A model generated the notes under the pieces. That model ran no database searches and was not told the origin of the DNA. It was given only the letters and a program-made list of their open reading frames with translations. 64,000 nt of DNA from Bacillota bacterium (GTDB lineage Bacteria; Bacillota; Clostridia; Christensenellales; Aristaeellaceae): contig JAEYOV010000073.1 of NCBI GenBank assembly GCA_023411395.1, positions 1 to 64,000 of the forward strand, in the 5' to 3' direction. Positions 57,208-64,000 of the stretch are shown one piece after another; the stretch's first letter is position 1; each line of letters starts with the position of its first letter. The translations under genes and the position numbers were made by a program.

Positions 57208-59778
57208 ATGGGCAGCGTGACCCTGGACAGGGACGGCTTCGTCATAAACGGGAAAAGACAGGTGCTTATGGTTGGCTCCCTGTTTTATTTCCGTATCCCC
57301 CGCGCCGCATGGCGCAGCCGGATGGAAACGATGAAGCTGGCGGGCTACCATGCCCTGGACGTTTACTTTCCGTGGAATCATCACGAATTGGCTCCGGATG
57401 TATGGGATTTTTCCGGCGAGCGGGATGCGGAAGCCTTCCTTTCCCTGGCGGAGGAGGTTGGTCTGTATGTGGTGGCCCGGCCCGGGCCTTACATCTGCTC
57501 GGAATGGGACGGGGGCGGCCTGCCCGCTTACCTGTTCGCCAGGGACATGCGCATCCGGGACAACGACCCGGCATACCTTACGCGTGTGTCGCAGTGGTTT
57601 GACCGCATCCTGCCTGTATTGCGCGCCCACAGCATTACGAACAACGGCTGCATCATTGCCCTGCAGTTGGAAAACGAACTGGATTTCTTTTCCGACACCC
57701 TGGACCGTCTGGGCTATATCAGCGAACTGCGCAAGATGGCACTTTTAAGCGGTATAGACGTGCCCCTGTTCTGCTGCTCGGGCCAGTCCGGGCTTACCGC
57801 CTCCGGGGGCCTTACGCCGGGGCTTTCCCCCGCCATGAACTTTTATCCCGCCCCCGATGACGTACACTTCGGGGAAAAGGTGCTCTTTTACCAAAAATGG
57901 CTGCGGGACCACGGCTTCCCCCTGCTGATAACGGAGACCCACCGGGACCATCACTTCCTGCGCTTTTTGCTGCTGCTGGGGGCCAAGCTGCTGGGTCCTT
58001 ACAATCAGGCGGGCGGCACGGACTTCGGCTTCACCAACGCCGTGAACAACTGGGGAGCGCCCTTGTCGTTCCAGACAAGCGATTATACCTTTGCCTCCAT
58101 GATCTCCCCTTCCGGGGAACTGGACAGGAAAATGGTGCTGGAATCCCGTATCCTGCGCGGACTTCTTAACGCGCTGCCCGGCCTTGCATCTGCCCAGCCC
58201 ACGGCGCTCCCGGATGGGCTTGCCATGCCGGAAGGCGTCTTCGCCACGGCCCTGCATCTTCCGGAGGGCGGCCTTGTGGCAGGTATCATGAATTATTTGA
58301 AAGGCCCGGCGGAAATCGTCTGGCCCGAAAACGGCCGTGTCATTCCCCTTCTTCCCAGGCGCTGCACCCTGATCATGAGCCATGTATCCCTTTCGCCTTT
58401 GGGGCTTGAAGGCGAAATCACCTTTTCGGACGCGGTGCCGGTGAAAGCATCAAAGGCCGGGCTGGTTTTCGCGGCAGAGCTTGACAGCAGCATGATCCAA
58501 ATCAATGGCAGGCCGCTTTCCTTCCCGGACGGCGCACCCGTCCATGCGGATGGCTTGGAGGTATCCCTTTTGCCCTGGGAGGAAGCCGCCGCCTGGCCCG
58601 TTGCGGATAAGGAAAGCGTTCCGGATCCCATCATCCTTCAATACAGAACGGTTGAGGATGGGGAACTGGTCAAAGCGCTCCCTGCCCAAAAGGCGGAAAA
58701 CGGCCGTCTTTCTCTGGAGCAAAACAACATTTACCGGGGCATGGGCTTTTATGAGGCCGCACTCCCCTGTGACGGGACCAAAGGCCTCCTGCTTGCAGAT
58801 GCCGCCGATCTTGTGACGGTAACCGTCGGGGAAAAGCATCTGGGCACCTTCAGCCCCGGGGGCCATCCCTTGTTCCTGCCCGTCAGCGGCCTTCACGGAA
58901 CGCAGCCCCTTTGCGTGCGCGGGGAAATCTGGGGCCACTGCAATTTTGACGACCACCGCACGCCCAGCCTTCGCATCAAGTCCTTAAAAGGCGTGAAAAG
59001 CATCGTTTCCTTAACGTCGGTGACGAAGCTTCCCCTTTGGCAAAGAACCGACGAAACTGCCGGGCCGGCGCCCCAGCTTACGGCCCTTGGCTCCTGGCAG
59101 ACGACCGCAACGCCTGCGGCGGGCGTGTTCCATACCCGGCAAAGCGCGCTGGGTAGCGTGCGTTTCCTTCACTTTGACGACCTTCTGGGCCAGGCGGACG
59201 TATATGTAGGCGGCCGCCTGGCCGGCAGGGCGGACCGCTTCCGCCCCTGGCTGGATATCAGTGCCATCCCCTCAGCGGAAGGCGTGCTGCACATAGCATG
59301 CCATATAACAAAGCTTGATTTTTCCGAGCCCTGCGGCGTTCCTGTGCTGTATCAGGGCGAGCTTTTGCAAAATGTGGCCATCCGGGCCATGGGCGAAACG
59401 GAGCTTCAAGGAGCATTGGCTGCCTGCCAAAACAACTTGTCGGCCCTTGATTTGCCGCTTTATTTCAGGGATGGTCAAAGCATAGCGCTTTATGGTATAA
59501 TCAGGAAAGGCGACTGCGAACTGACCGTTCAGGGGACTGGTATACAGGCCACGGTCCTCAGGGGCGGCCGGGTGTGTGGGCGTATTCTTTTGCATGGAGG
59601 GGAATTCCCCGTCATGGCGGGCGGCAGAAAGGATACGGCGTATCTTCCCGCCTGCTGGGGAGAGGATCTGCAAATTCTTGTTCGCGCCGTGACGGGAGAC
59701 GCGGCGCTGCATGACATCCGCTGCCGCACGGTGGGAACGGTCATCCCCTACCTCCAGGAACAGGTTGCCCTCTTCTAA
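57208..59778 (+). CDS. Glycoside hydrolase family 35 beta-galactosidase-like enzyme
   Basis: An 856-residue protein whose first 320 residues are a GH35 TIM barrel: GFVINGKRQVLMVGSLFYFR, WRSRMETMKLAGYHALDVYF, VVARPGPYICSEWDGGGLPA, and the acid/base Glu in IALQLENELDFF; the nucleophile is probably in LLITETHRDHHF. Beta-sandwich domains make up the rest. No signal peptide, so it acts on imported galactosides. The ENELD in place of the usual ENEYG makes it a divergent member. ATG 57208 follows GGGAGG. It is encoded divergently from the transporter operon and is followed by the LacI gene after 25 bp. Confidence 0.88.
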   Translation: MGSVTLDRDGFVINGKRQVLMVGSLFYFRIPRAAWRSRMETMKLAGYHALDVYFPWNHHELAPDVWDFSGERDAEAFLSLAEEVGLYVVARPGPYICSEWDGGGLPAYLFARDMRIRDNDPAYLTRVSQWFDRILPVLRAHSITNNGCIIALQLENELDFFSDTLDRLGYISELRKMALLSGIDVPLFCCSGQSGLTASGGLTPGLSPAMNFYPAPDDVHFGEKVLFYQKWLRDHGFPLLITETHRDHHFLRFLLLLGAKLLGPYNQAGGTDFGFTNAVNNWGAPLSFQTSDYTFASMISPSGELDRKMVLESRILRGLLNALPGLASAQPTALPDGLAMPEGVFATALHLPEGGLVAGIMNYLKGPAEIVWPENGRVIPLLPRRCTLIMSHVSLSPLGLEGEITFSDAVPVKASKAGLVFAAELDSSMIQINGRPLSFPDGAPVHADGLEVSLLPWEEAAAWPVADKESVPDPIILQYRTVEDGELVKALPAQKAENGRLSLEQNNIYRGMGFYEAALPCDGTKGLLLADAADLVTVTVGEKHLGTFSPGGHPLFLPVSGLHGTQPLCVRGEIWGHCNFDDHRTPSLRIKSLKGVKSIVSLTSVTKLPLWQRTDETAGPAPQLTALGSWQTTATPAAGVFHTRQSALGSVRFLHFDDLLGQADVYVGGRLAGRADRFRPWLDISAIPSAEGVLHIACHITKLDFSEPCGVPVLYQGELLQNVAIRAMGETELQGALAACQNNLSALDLPLYFRDGQSIALYGIIRKGDCELTVQGTGIQATVLRGGRVCGRILLHGGEFPVMAGGRKDTAYLPACWGEDLQILVRAVTGDAALHDIRCRTVGTVIPYLQEQVALF

Positions 59779-59803
59779 AATCTGCCGATTGAAGGATGAT
59801 AAA

Positions 59804-60850
59804 GTGGCCAGCAACAACATCAACATCTACGACATAGCCAGGGAGGCGGGCGTTTCCATCGCCACCGTTTCCCGCGCCATGAGCGAGTCGCCCAACCCCC
59901 ACTCAGCCAAACAAAAACGGGTGCTGGAAGTAGTGCGCAAGTACAACTACAAGCCCAGCGTGGCGGCCAGGGGGCTCAACTGCGGCCAGTCGCGCCTGAT
60001 CAGCATCGGGCTGCCCGAAATCGCCAACCCCTTTTACAGCGAGCTGTTCAGTGCCGCCGATGAGGAGGCCAGCGCCCAGGGCTATTCTTTGGTGTTGAGC
60101 CGCGTTCCCGATAGCCCCAGCGGCTACCAGTCGTTTTTGGACCAGTTGATCGAGCGCAGGCCCGACGGCGTGATCCTGGCCGGCGGCATGGTGGAGGACC
60201 CCAAGGCGTCAGAAAAGCTGAGCGTTTTGAACCATCTTCGCAATTATATGCCCATCGTGCTCGTCGGCGAGCCGGTGGAAAATTTTCCCTGCGTATGCAT
60301 CAACGGCGACATGGCGGACGGCGCCCGCATCACCGTGCGCCATCTTCACGCGCTGGGCCATGAGCGCATCGCGCTCCTGGGCGGCAGCCACCAAAAGCGC
60401 GGCTCCAGCAGCCGGGAGCACGGGTATCAGGATGAGATGCATACCCTGGGCCTTGAAAACGGCCTGCGCTACCGCCAGGAGCTAGGCTACAACCTGGAGG
60501 ACGGCGCCACGGGCGTATTGAAGCTTTTGTCGGGCCTCTCGCGGGCCGCCTGGCCCACGGCCATCATTGCCATCAACGACCTGGTGGCCATGGGCGCGCT
60601 GCGTCAGTTGCACCGCATGAACATCCGCGTGCCGGAGGACATGGCGGTGGTGGGCTGCGACAACCAGTTCTTTTCCGCCTATACCCATCCGCCGCTGACG
60701 ACGCTGGACCTGCACATCAGCGAGCTGGGCAGGCTTGCCGTGTCCTATCTTCTGAACTGGCAGGAGGGGCAAAGCTTTCTGCACCTGATGGAAAACACGC
60801 TCATCGTGCGGGAATCCTGCGGCGCAAAGCTGGGAAGACGGCATTTTTAA
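59804..60850 (+). CDS. LacI-family transcriptional regulator
   Basis: A 348-residue repressor. The N-terminal helix-turn-helix is INIYDIAREAGVSIATVSRA, with the hinge (VLEVVRKYNYKPSVAARGLN), followed by a periplasmic-binding-protein-like sensor domain (LISIGLPEIANPFYSELFSA, ITVRHLHALGHERIALLGGS). GTG 59804 follows GAAGGA and matches family starts. It is in an operon with GH35 and lies between two sets of carbohydrate genes whose promoters carry ANCGNT-type palindromes, so local control is likely. The inducer is unknown. Confidence 0.93.
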   Translation: MASNNINIYDIAREAGVSIATVSRAMSESPNPHSAKQKRVLEVVRKYNYKPSVAARGLNCGQSRLISIGLPEIANPFYSELFSAADEEASAQGYSLVLSRVPDSPSGYQSFLDQLIERRPDGVILAGGMVEDPKASEKLSVLNHLRNYMPIVLVGEPVENFPCVCINGDMADGARITVRHLHALGHERIALLGGSHQKRGSSSREHGYQDEMHTLGLENGLRYRQELGYNLEDGATGVLKLLSGLSRAAWPTAIIAINDLVAMGALRQLHRMNIRVPEDMAVVGCDNQFFSAYTHPPLTTLDLHISELGRLAVSYLLNWQEGQSFLHLMENTLIVRESCGAKLGRRHF

Positions 60851-60871
60851 CGGAATACAATCAAATGCAAG

Positions 60872-60912
60872 CCCCGCCCCGGCGCTTTCATCCGCGCCGG
60901 ACGGGGTCTTTT
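60872..60912 (+). terminator. Terminator of the GH35-LacI operon
   Basis: CCCCGCCCCGGCGC pairs with GCGCCGGACGGGG (one bulge), followed by TCTTTTT. Confidence 0.85.
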
Positions 60913-60940
60913 TCTGTTTCAATCCCTGCAACGAAAGTTC

Positions 60941-60978
60941 CGAAAACGATTGAAGCGGCTTTCCGCATCCAGTATAAT
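60941..60978 (+). promoter_or_regulatory. GH9 promoter with a LacI-like operator
   Basis: TTGAAG (60950-60955), 17 bases, TATAAT (60973-60978). CGAAAACGATTGAA (60941-60954) overlaps the -35 and matches 8 of 10 fixed positions of the cre/LacI pattern. Confidence 0.6.
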
Positions 60979-61033
60979 GGAGAAAAGAAGCGTGTGCCGT
61001 TCATTCAACCCGTTGTAAGGAGGGACAAAACCT

Positions 61034-63220
61034 ATGCCTGGGAGAGTATGCCATGTAAGGCGCCTGCTGGCTGCATTGTTCCTGGCGTCATTCTGCCTGT
61101 TCTTCACACCGCCTGCCTTCGCCCAGGAAAAAAGCCTCCTGCCCAACGGCGATTTTTCCAGGGGGCAAGCCGGCTGGGGCGTCTATACGGAATCGGGCGG
61201 CTCGGGCACATTGACAATCTCCGGTCAAAAAGGCGTTCTTGCCGTAAAGAAGTCCGGAACCCTTGACTACGCGGTGCAATTGTATTACGACGGGTTCAAG
61301 CTTGAAACGGGCGGGCTGTACCGTTTCGCCTTCACCGTGACTTCTTCCATCTCCCGGCAGATAACGGCCCGCATCCAGTTGAATGGGGGCGATTACAGGG
61401 GGTACTGCCAGCGGGAAATTGTACTGGCCGCCGGGGAAAGAACGCGGATAGATATCGATTTTGAGATGACGGAAAAAAGCGATCCCGCGCCCCGGCTGTG
61501 CTTTAATTGCGGCACGCCGAAAGAATCACAGCCCCCTGACCCCCATACCTTGACCTTTGAAAACGTGGAGGTTGTATTGTTGGACGGTACAAATGTGAAA
61601 CAGACGGAAAAACCGCAGACAGCCCCGGCGATCCTTTTCAACCAGGTTGGCTACCTGCCGTCAGGCGGAAAGGTGGCGTTCTTCCGGGATCAGGCGCTGG
61701 GCAATGCCTTTGAGGTGATCGATGAAAAGGGAAAGGCCGTGTTCGCGGGCACGCTTTCCAGCCCCAGGGCCGATCCGGCTTCCGGCGACACGGTATCCTT
61801 CGGCGACTTTTCCGCAATCACAAAACCCGGCACCTACCGCCTGCGTGCAAACGGGCAGGAATCCGCCCCCTTTGTAATCGGCGAAAACATCTACTCAGAC
61901 TGTTTCCGGGATGTTGTGCGCTTCCTCTATTACCAACGCTGCGGCACGGAACTGAACAAGGAACTGGCTGGAGCATTTGCCCATCCCGACTGCCATATGG
62001 GCCCGGCGACAATATACGGAACCAATGAAACGAAGGACGTATCCGGCGGCTGGCATGACGCCGGCGACTACGGCCGCTATGTGGTACCCGCGGCCAAAAC
62101 TGCCGCCGACCTTTTGCTGGCCTACGAAGCAAATCCCGCCCTGTTCGGCGATGACTTCAACCTTCCCGAAAGCGGGAACGGTATCTCCGATGTCCTGAAC
62201 GAAGTCCGCTATGCGCTTGACTGGCTCCTGAAAATGCAGGAGGAACAGACGGGCGGCGTATACCACAAGGTCACATGCGCCCATTTCCCCGGCGCGGTGA
62301 TGCCGGAAAAGGAAACGGCGCCGCTGATGTTAAGCCCCGTTTCCACCGCAGCCACAGGCGATTTTGCCGCCATCACGGCGCTGGCCTCACGGGTCTACAT
62401 GGATATAGACCCCTCCTTCGCGGATACGTGCCTCGCCGCCGCGGAAAAAGCCTGGGAATACCTCATGGCTCATCCGGACGCGAACGGCGGCTTCCGCAAC
62501 CCGCCCGGCATCGTCACCGGAGAATACGGCGATCAAACCGATACGGACGAGCGCTACTGGGCTGCCTGCGAGCTGTACCGAGCCACAGGCAAGGACGCAT
62601 ACAAATCCTTTGCCGACGGCCTGATCTTAACCGAAAAGCTCTCCGGCCTGGGCTGGGCGGACGTGGGCACCTACGGCCACATGGCGTATCTTGCAATGAA
62701 AGACACGGCGGCGGCTTCTTCCCTGGAGCGGGTCAAAGCCGCCGTGCTTCAGGAGGCGGAGGAACTGCTGTCGCTTTCCCTGGCCGACGGCTACGGGATC
62801 AGCCTTCAAATGGATTACCCCTGGGGCAGCAACATGACGGTGGCCAACCACGCCATGCACCTGCTGCTGGCCGCGGAGCTGGCTCCCGAAAAGGCGGAGC
62901 CGTACCGCAATGCCGCGTGGCAGCACCTTAATTACCTGATGGGCGCCAACCCCATGGGCTACTGCTACATCACCGGCCACGGAACCCTTTCCCCCGTCAG
63001 CACCCACCACCGGCCCAGCCAGGCCGCCGGCCAAACGGTGCCCGGCATGCTGGCGGGCGGCCCCAACGCAGGCTTGCACGACCCATACGCGAAAGCCGTA
63101 TTGGCCGGCCGGCCTCCCGCCAAGTGCTATGTGGACAACGATCAAAGCTATGCCACCAACGAGGTGGCCATCTACTGGAACTCACCATTGGCCTATATCA
63201 TGGCAGGCTTACTCAAATGA
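61034..63220 (+). CDS. Secreted glycoside hydrolase family 9 endoglucanase-like enzyme
   Basis: A 728-residue secreted enzyme. A signal peptide (LLAALFLASFCLFFTPPAFA) is followed by a CBM4/9-type carbohydrate-binding domain (about 35-190, LLPNGDFSRGQAGWGVYTES), a CelD_N Ig-like domain (about 205-290, ILFNQVGYLPSGGKVAFF) and the GH9 (alpha/alpha)6 catalytic domain (about 295-728). Catalytic parts are GGWHDAGDYGRYVVPAAKT (Asp pair), STHHRPSQAAG and the proton donor in DQSYATNEVAIYWNSPLAY. It should cut beta-1,4-glucans such as cellulose, mixed-linkage glucan or xyloglucan outside the cell, with products imported by the neighbouring transporter. Confidence 0.95.
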   Translation: MPGRVCHVRRLLAALFLASFCLFFTPPAFAQEKSLLPNGDFSRGQAGWGVYTESGGSGTLTISGQKGVLAVKKSGTLDYAVQLYYDGFKLETGGLYRFAFTVTSSISRQITARIQLNGGDYRGYCQREIVLAAGERTRIDIDFEMTEKSDPAPRLCFNCGTPKESQPPDPHTLTFENVEVVLLDGTNVKQTEKPQTAPAILFNQVGYLPSGGKVAFFRDQALGNAFEVIDEKGKAVFAGTLSSPRADPASGDTVSFGDFSAITKPGTYRLRANGQESAPFVIGENIYSDCFRDVVRFLYYQRCGTELNKELAGAFAHPDCHMGPATIYGTNETKDVSGGWHDAGDYGRYVVPAAKTAADLLLAYEANPALFGDDFNLPESGNGISDVLNEVRYALDWLLKMQEEQTGGVYHKVTCAHFPGAVMPEKETAPLMLSPVSTAATGDFAAITALASRVYMDIDPSFADTCLAAAEKAWEYLMAHPDANGGFRNPPGIVTGEYGDQTDTDERYWAACELYRATGKDAYKSFADGLILTEKLSGLGWADVGTYGHMAYLAMKDTAAASSLERVKAAVLQEAEELLSLSLADGYGISLQMDYPWGSNMTVANHAMHLLLAAELAPEKAEPYRNAAWQHLNYLMGANPMGYCYITGHGTLSPVSTHHRPSQAAGQTVPGMLAGGPNAGLHDPYAKAVLAGRPPAKCYVDNDQSYATNEVAIYWNSPLAYIMAGLLK

Positions 63221-63256
63221 TTCAGTGCTGCCGATGCGGTTTGGCACGGTGGTTCC

Positions 63257-63292
63257 GATTGCCCGGGAAGCACACATTTCCGGGCATTTTTT
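63257..63292 (+). terminator. Terminator after the GH9 gene
   Basis: TGCCCGGGAA pairs with TTTCCGGGCA around GCACACA, followed by seven T. Confidence 0.88.
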
Positions 63293-63386
63293 TACGTTCT
63301 CCCCGTTTCTTAAGGTGGTTCTTTCTGGTATAATAGGAGTGTTTGGATTTCATCCCCAAAACAGCATGAAAAGAGGTCCTCGGTGC

Positions 63387-64000
63387 TTGAAACTGGACTA
63401 CAGGGAAATAACGCTTGATGACAGGGAGTGGATGGACCGGCTCTTTGCCATGAGCGAGCGGGGCTCGCTGGAATACAGCTTTACCACCAGCTTTTTATGG
63501 CGGCACATTTACCAGTTCCGCGTCGCCCGCATGGACGATTACCTGATCCTCCTATCCGAACCGAAGAACCCCACCTACCTGTTCCCCGCCGGGCAGGGGC
63601 CGCTGGATCAGGTGATCGGGGCGCTCAAGGAGGAAACCCGGCAACTGGGCATCCCCCTCGTCTTCAATGTGGTGCTTCCCGGCGACAAGGTCCGGCTGGA
63701 GGCCATGTACCCGGGAGAGTTTGAATTCACCCTTTGGCGTGACGGGGCCGACTACATCTACGATACGCAAAGCCTGGCCACGCTGTCGGGCAAAAAGCTC
63801 AGCGCCAAGCGCAACCACATCCACCGCTTTGTGGATAACCATCCATCCTGGCAGTACGAGGCGCTGACGGACGCGAACATGGACGAGGCGCGGCAGATGA
63901 ACATGGCCTGGTGCCTGCAGGCCGGCTGCATGGACGACAGCGGCCTCAACGACGAATACTGCGCGGTGGAGCAGGCGTTCCGCCATTTTTCGCAATTGCG
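63387..64000 (+). CDS. DUF2156-type protein (phosphatidylglycerol lysyltransferase C-terminal-like), truncated by the window edge
   Basis: The first 204 residues of an open frame that continues past the window. Residues such as REITLDDREWMDRLFAMSER, SFTTSFLWRHIYQFRVARMD and LSGKKLSAKRNHIHRFVDNH, then WQYEALTDANMDEARQM, fit the DUF2156 family, which has a tandem GNAT-like fold and includes the catalytic part of MprF. In stand-alone members the substrate is unknown. The start is taken as TTG 63387, since no ATG lies closer than 63432; the ribosome-binding site (AAGAGG) is weak. Confidence 0.75.
   Translation, partial: MKLDYREITLDDREWMDRLFAMSERGSLEYSFTTSFLWRHIYQFRVARMDDYLILLSEPKNPTYLFPAGQGPLDQVIGALKEETRQLGIPLVFNVVLPGDKVRLEAMYPGEFEFTLWRDGADYIYDTQSLATLSGKKLSAKRNHIHRFVDNHPSWQYEALTDANMDEARQMNMAWCLQAGCMDDSGLNDEYCAVEQAFRHFSQL

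Overview
The window reads as chromosome of a spore-forming, GC-rich member of the Clostridia (Bacillota). Supporting signs are an ANTAR regulator beside type I and type III glutamine synthetases, a T-box leader on a GNAT-hisS-aspS operon, an infC-rpmI-rplT operon with an attenuator leader, a CggR-headed glycolytic operon, an Asp23/AmaP module, a BofA-like protein and both dipicolinate synthase subunits (dpaA, dpaB). Many uncultured Clostridia (for example Christensenellales) look like this; the exact order is a guess. I saw no rRNA, tRNA, prophage, transposase or CRISPR array.

Layout. 0-7.2 kb is a nitrogen-assimilation block: an operon of glnA (type I, broken by a one-base frameshift) and an ANTAR antiterminator, divergent from glnN (type III) and an ammonium transporter fused to a PII domain. 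Both glnN and amt have leaders with a terminator hairpin that competes with a small A1/G4 hexaloop hairpin, the kind of element ANTAR proteins bind. 7.2-11.5 kb holds a tandem repeat array, a large SH3b/peptidoglycan-binding secreted protein and two small genes. 11.6-16.7 kb is cggR-pgk-tpiA-gpmI, without gapA or eno. 17-21.4 kb carries bofA, thiI, a cysteine desulfurase, a DUF6106-like protein and a PAP2-type protein. 21.4-28.3 kb is a tight minus-strand housekeeping cluster: asp23, amaP, DUF2273, nusB, a TsaD paralogue, folD, xseA, xseB, ispA. 28.8-37 kb has aspS, hisS, a GNAT gene with its T-box, a SpoIIIE/FtsK translocase and a secreted DUF3298-type protein. 37-47.8 kb is mixed: a YcxB-like protein, yebC, a DUF559 nuclease inside inverted repeats, a sigma/anti-sigma pair, rpiB, a glycosyltransferase, a YARHG/SH3 protein, a GH65 phosphorylase, a NUDIX hydrolase and a membrane protein. 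48-50.9 kb is dpaAB then infC-rpmI-rplT. 50.9-63.2 kb is a carbohydrate locus: two permeases, a solute-binding protein and a GH2 enzyme on the minus strand, divergent from GH35 and a LacI regulator, followed by a secreted GH9 enzyme. A DUF2156-type gene runs off the right edge.

The intergenic spaces are unusually rich in dispersed hairpin repeats: a double-hairpin element (A) that in three of four cases starts exactly one base after a stop codon, a longer element (B) that is nested inside one A copy, a three-unit array of about 162 bp, inverted copies flanking the VOC gene, and an inverted pair between hisS and aspS. The most interesting candidates are the paired nitrogen leaders, the DUF559 element that borrows its ribosome-binding site and stop codon from its own inverted repeats, and the T-box whose specifier loop and acceptor-binding bulge both fit tRNA-Asp.
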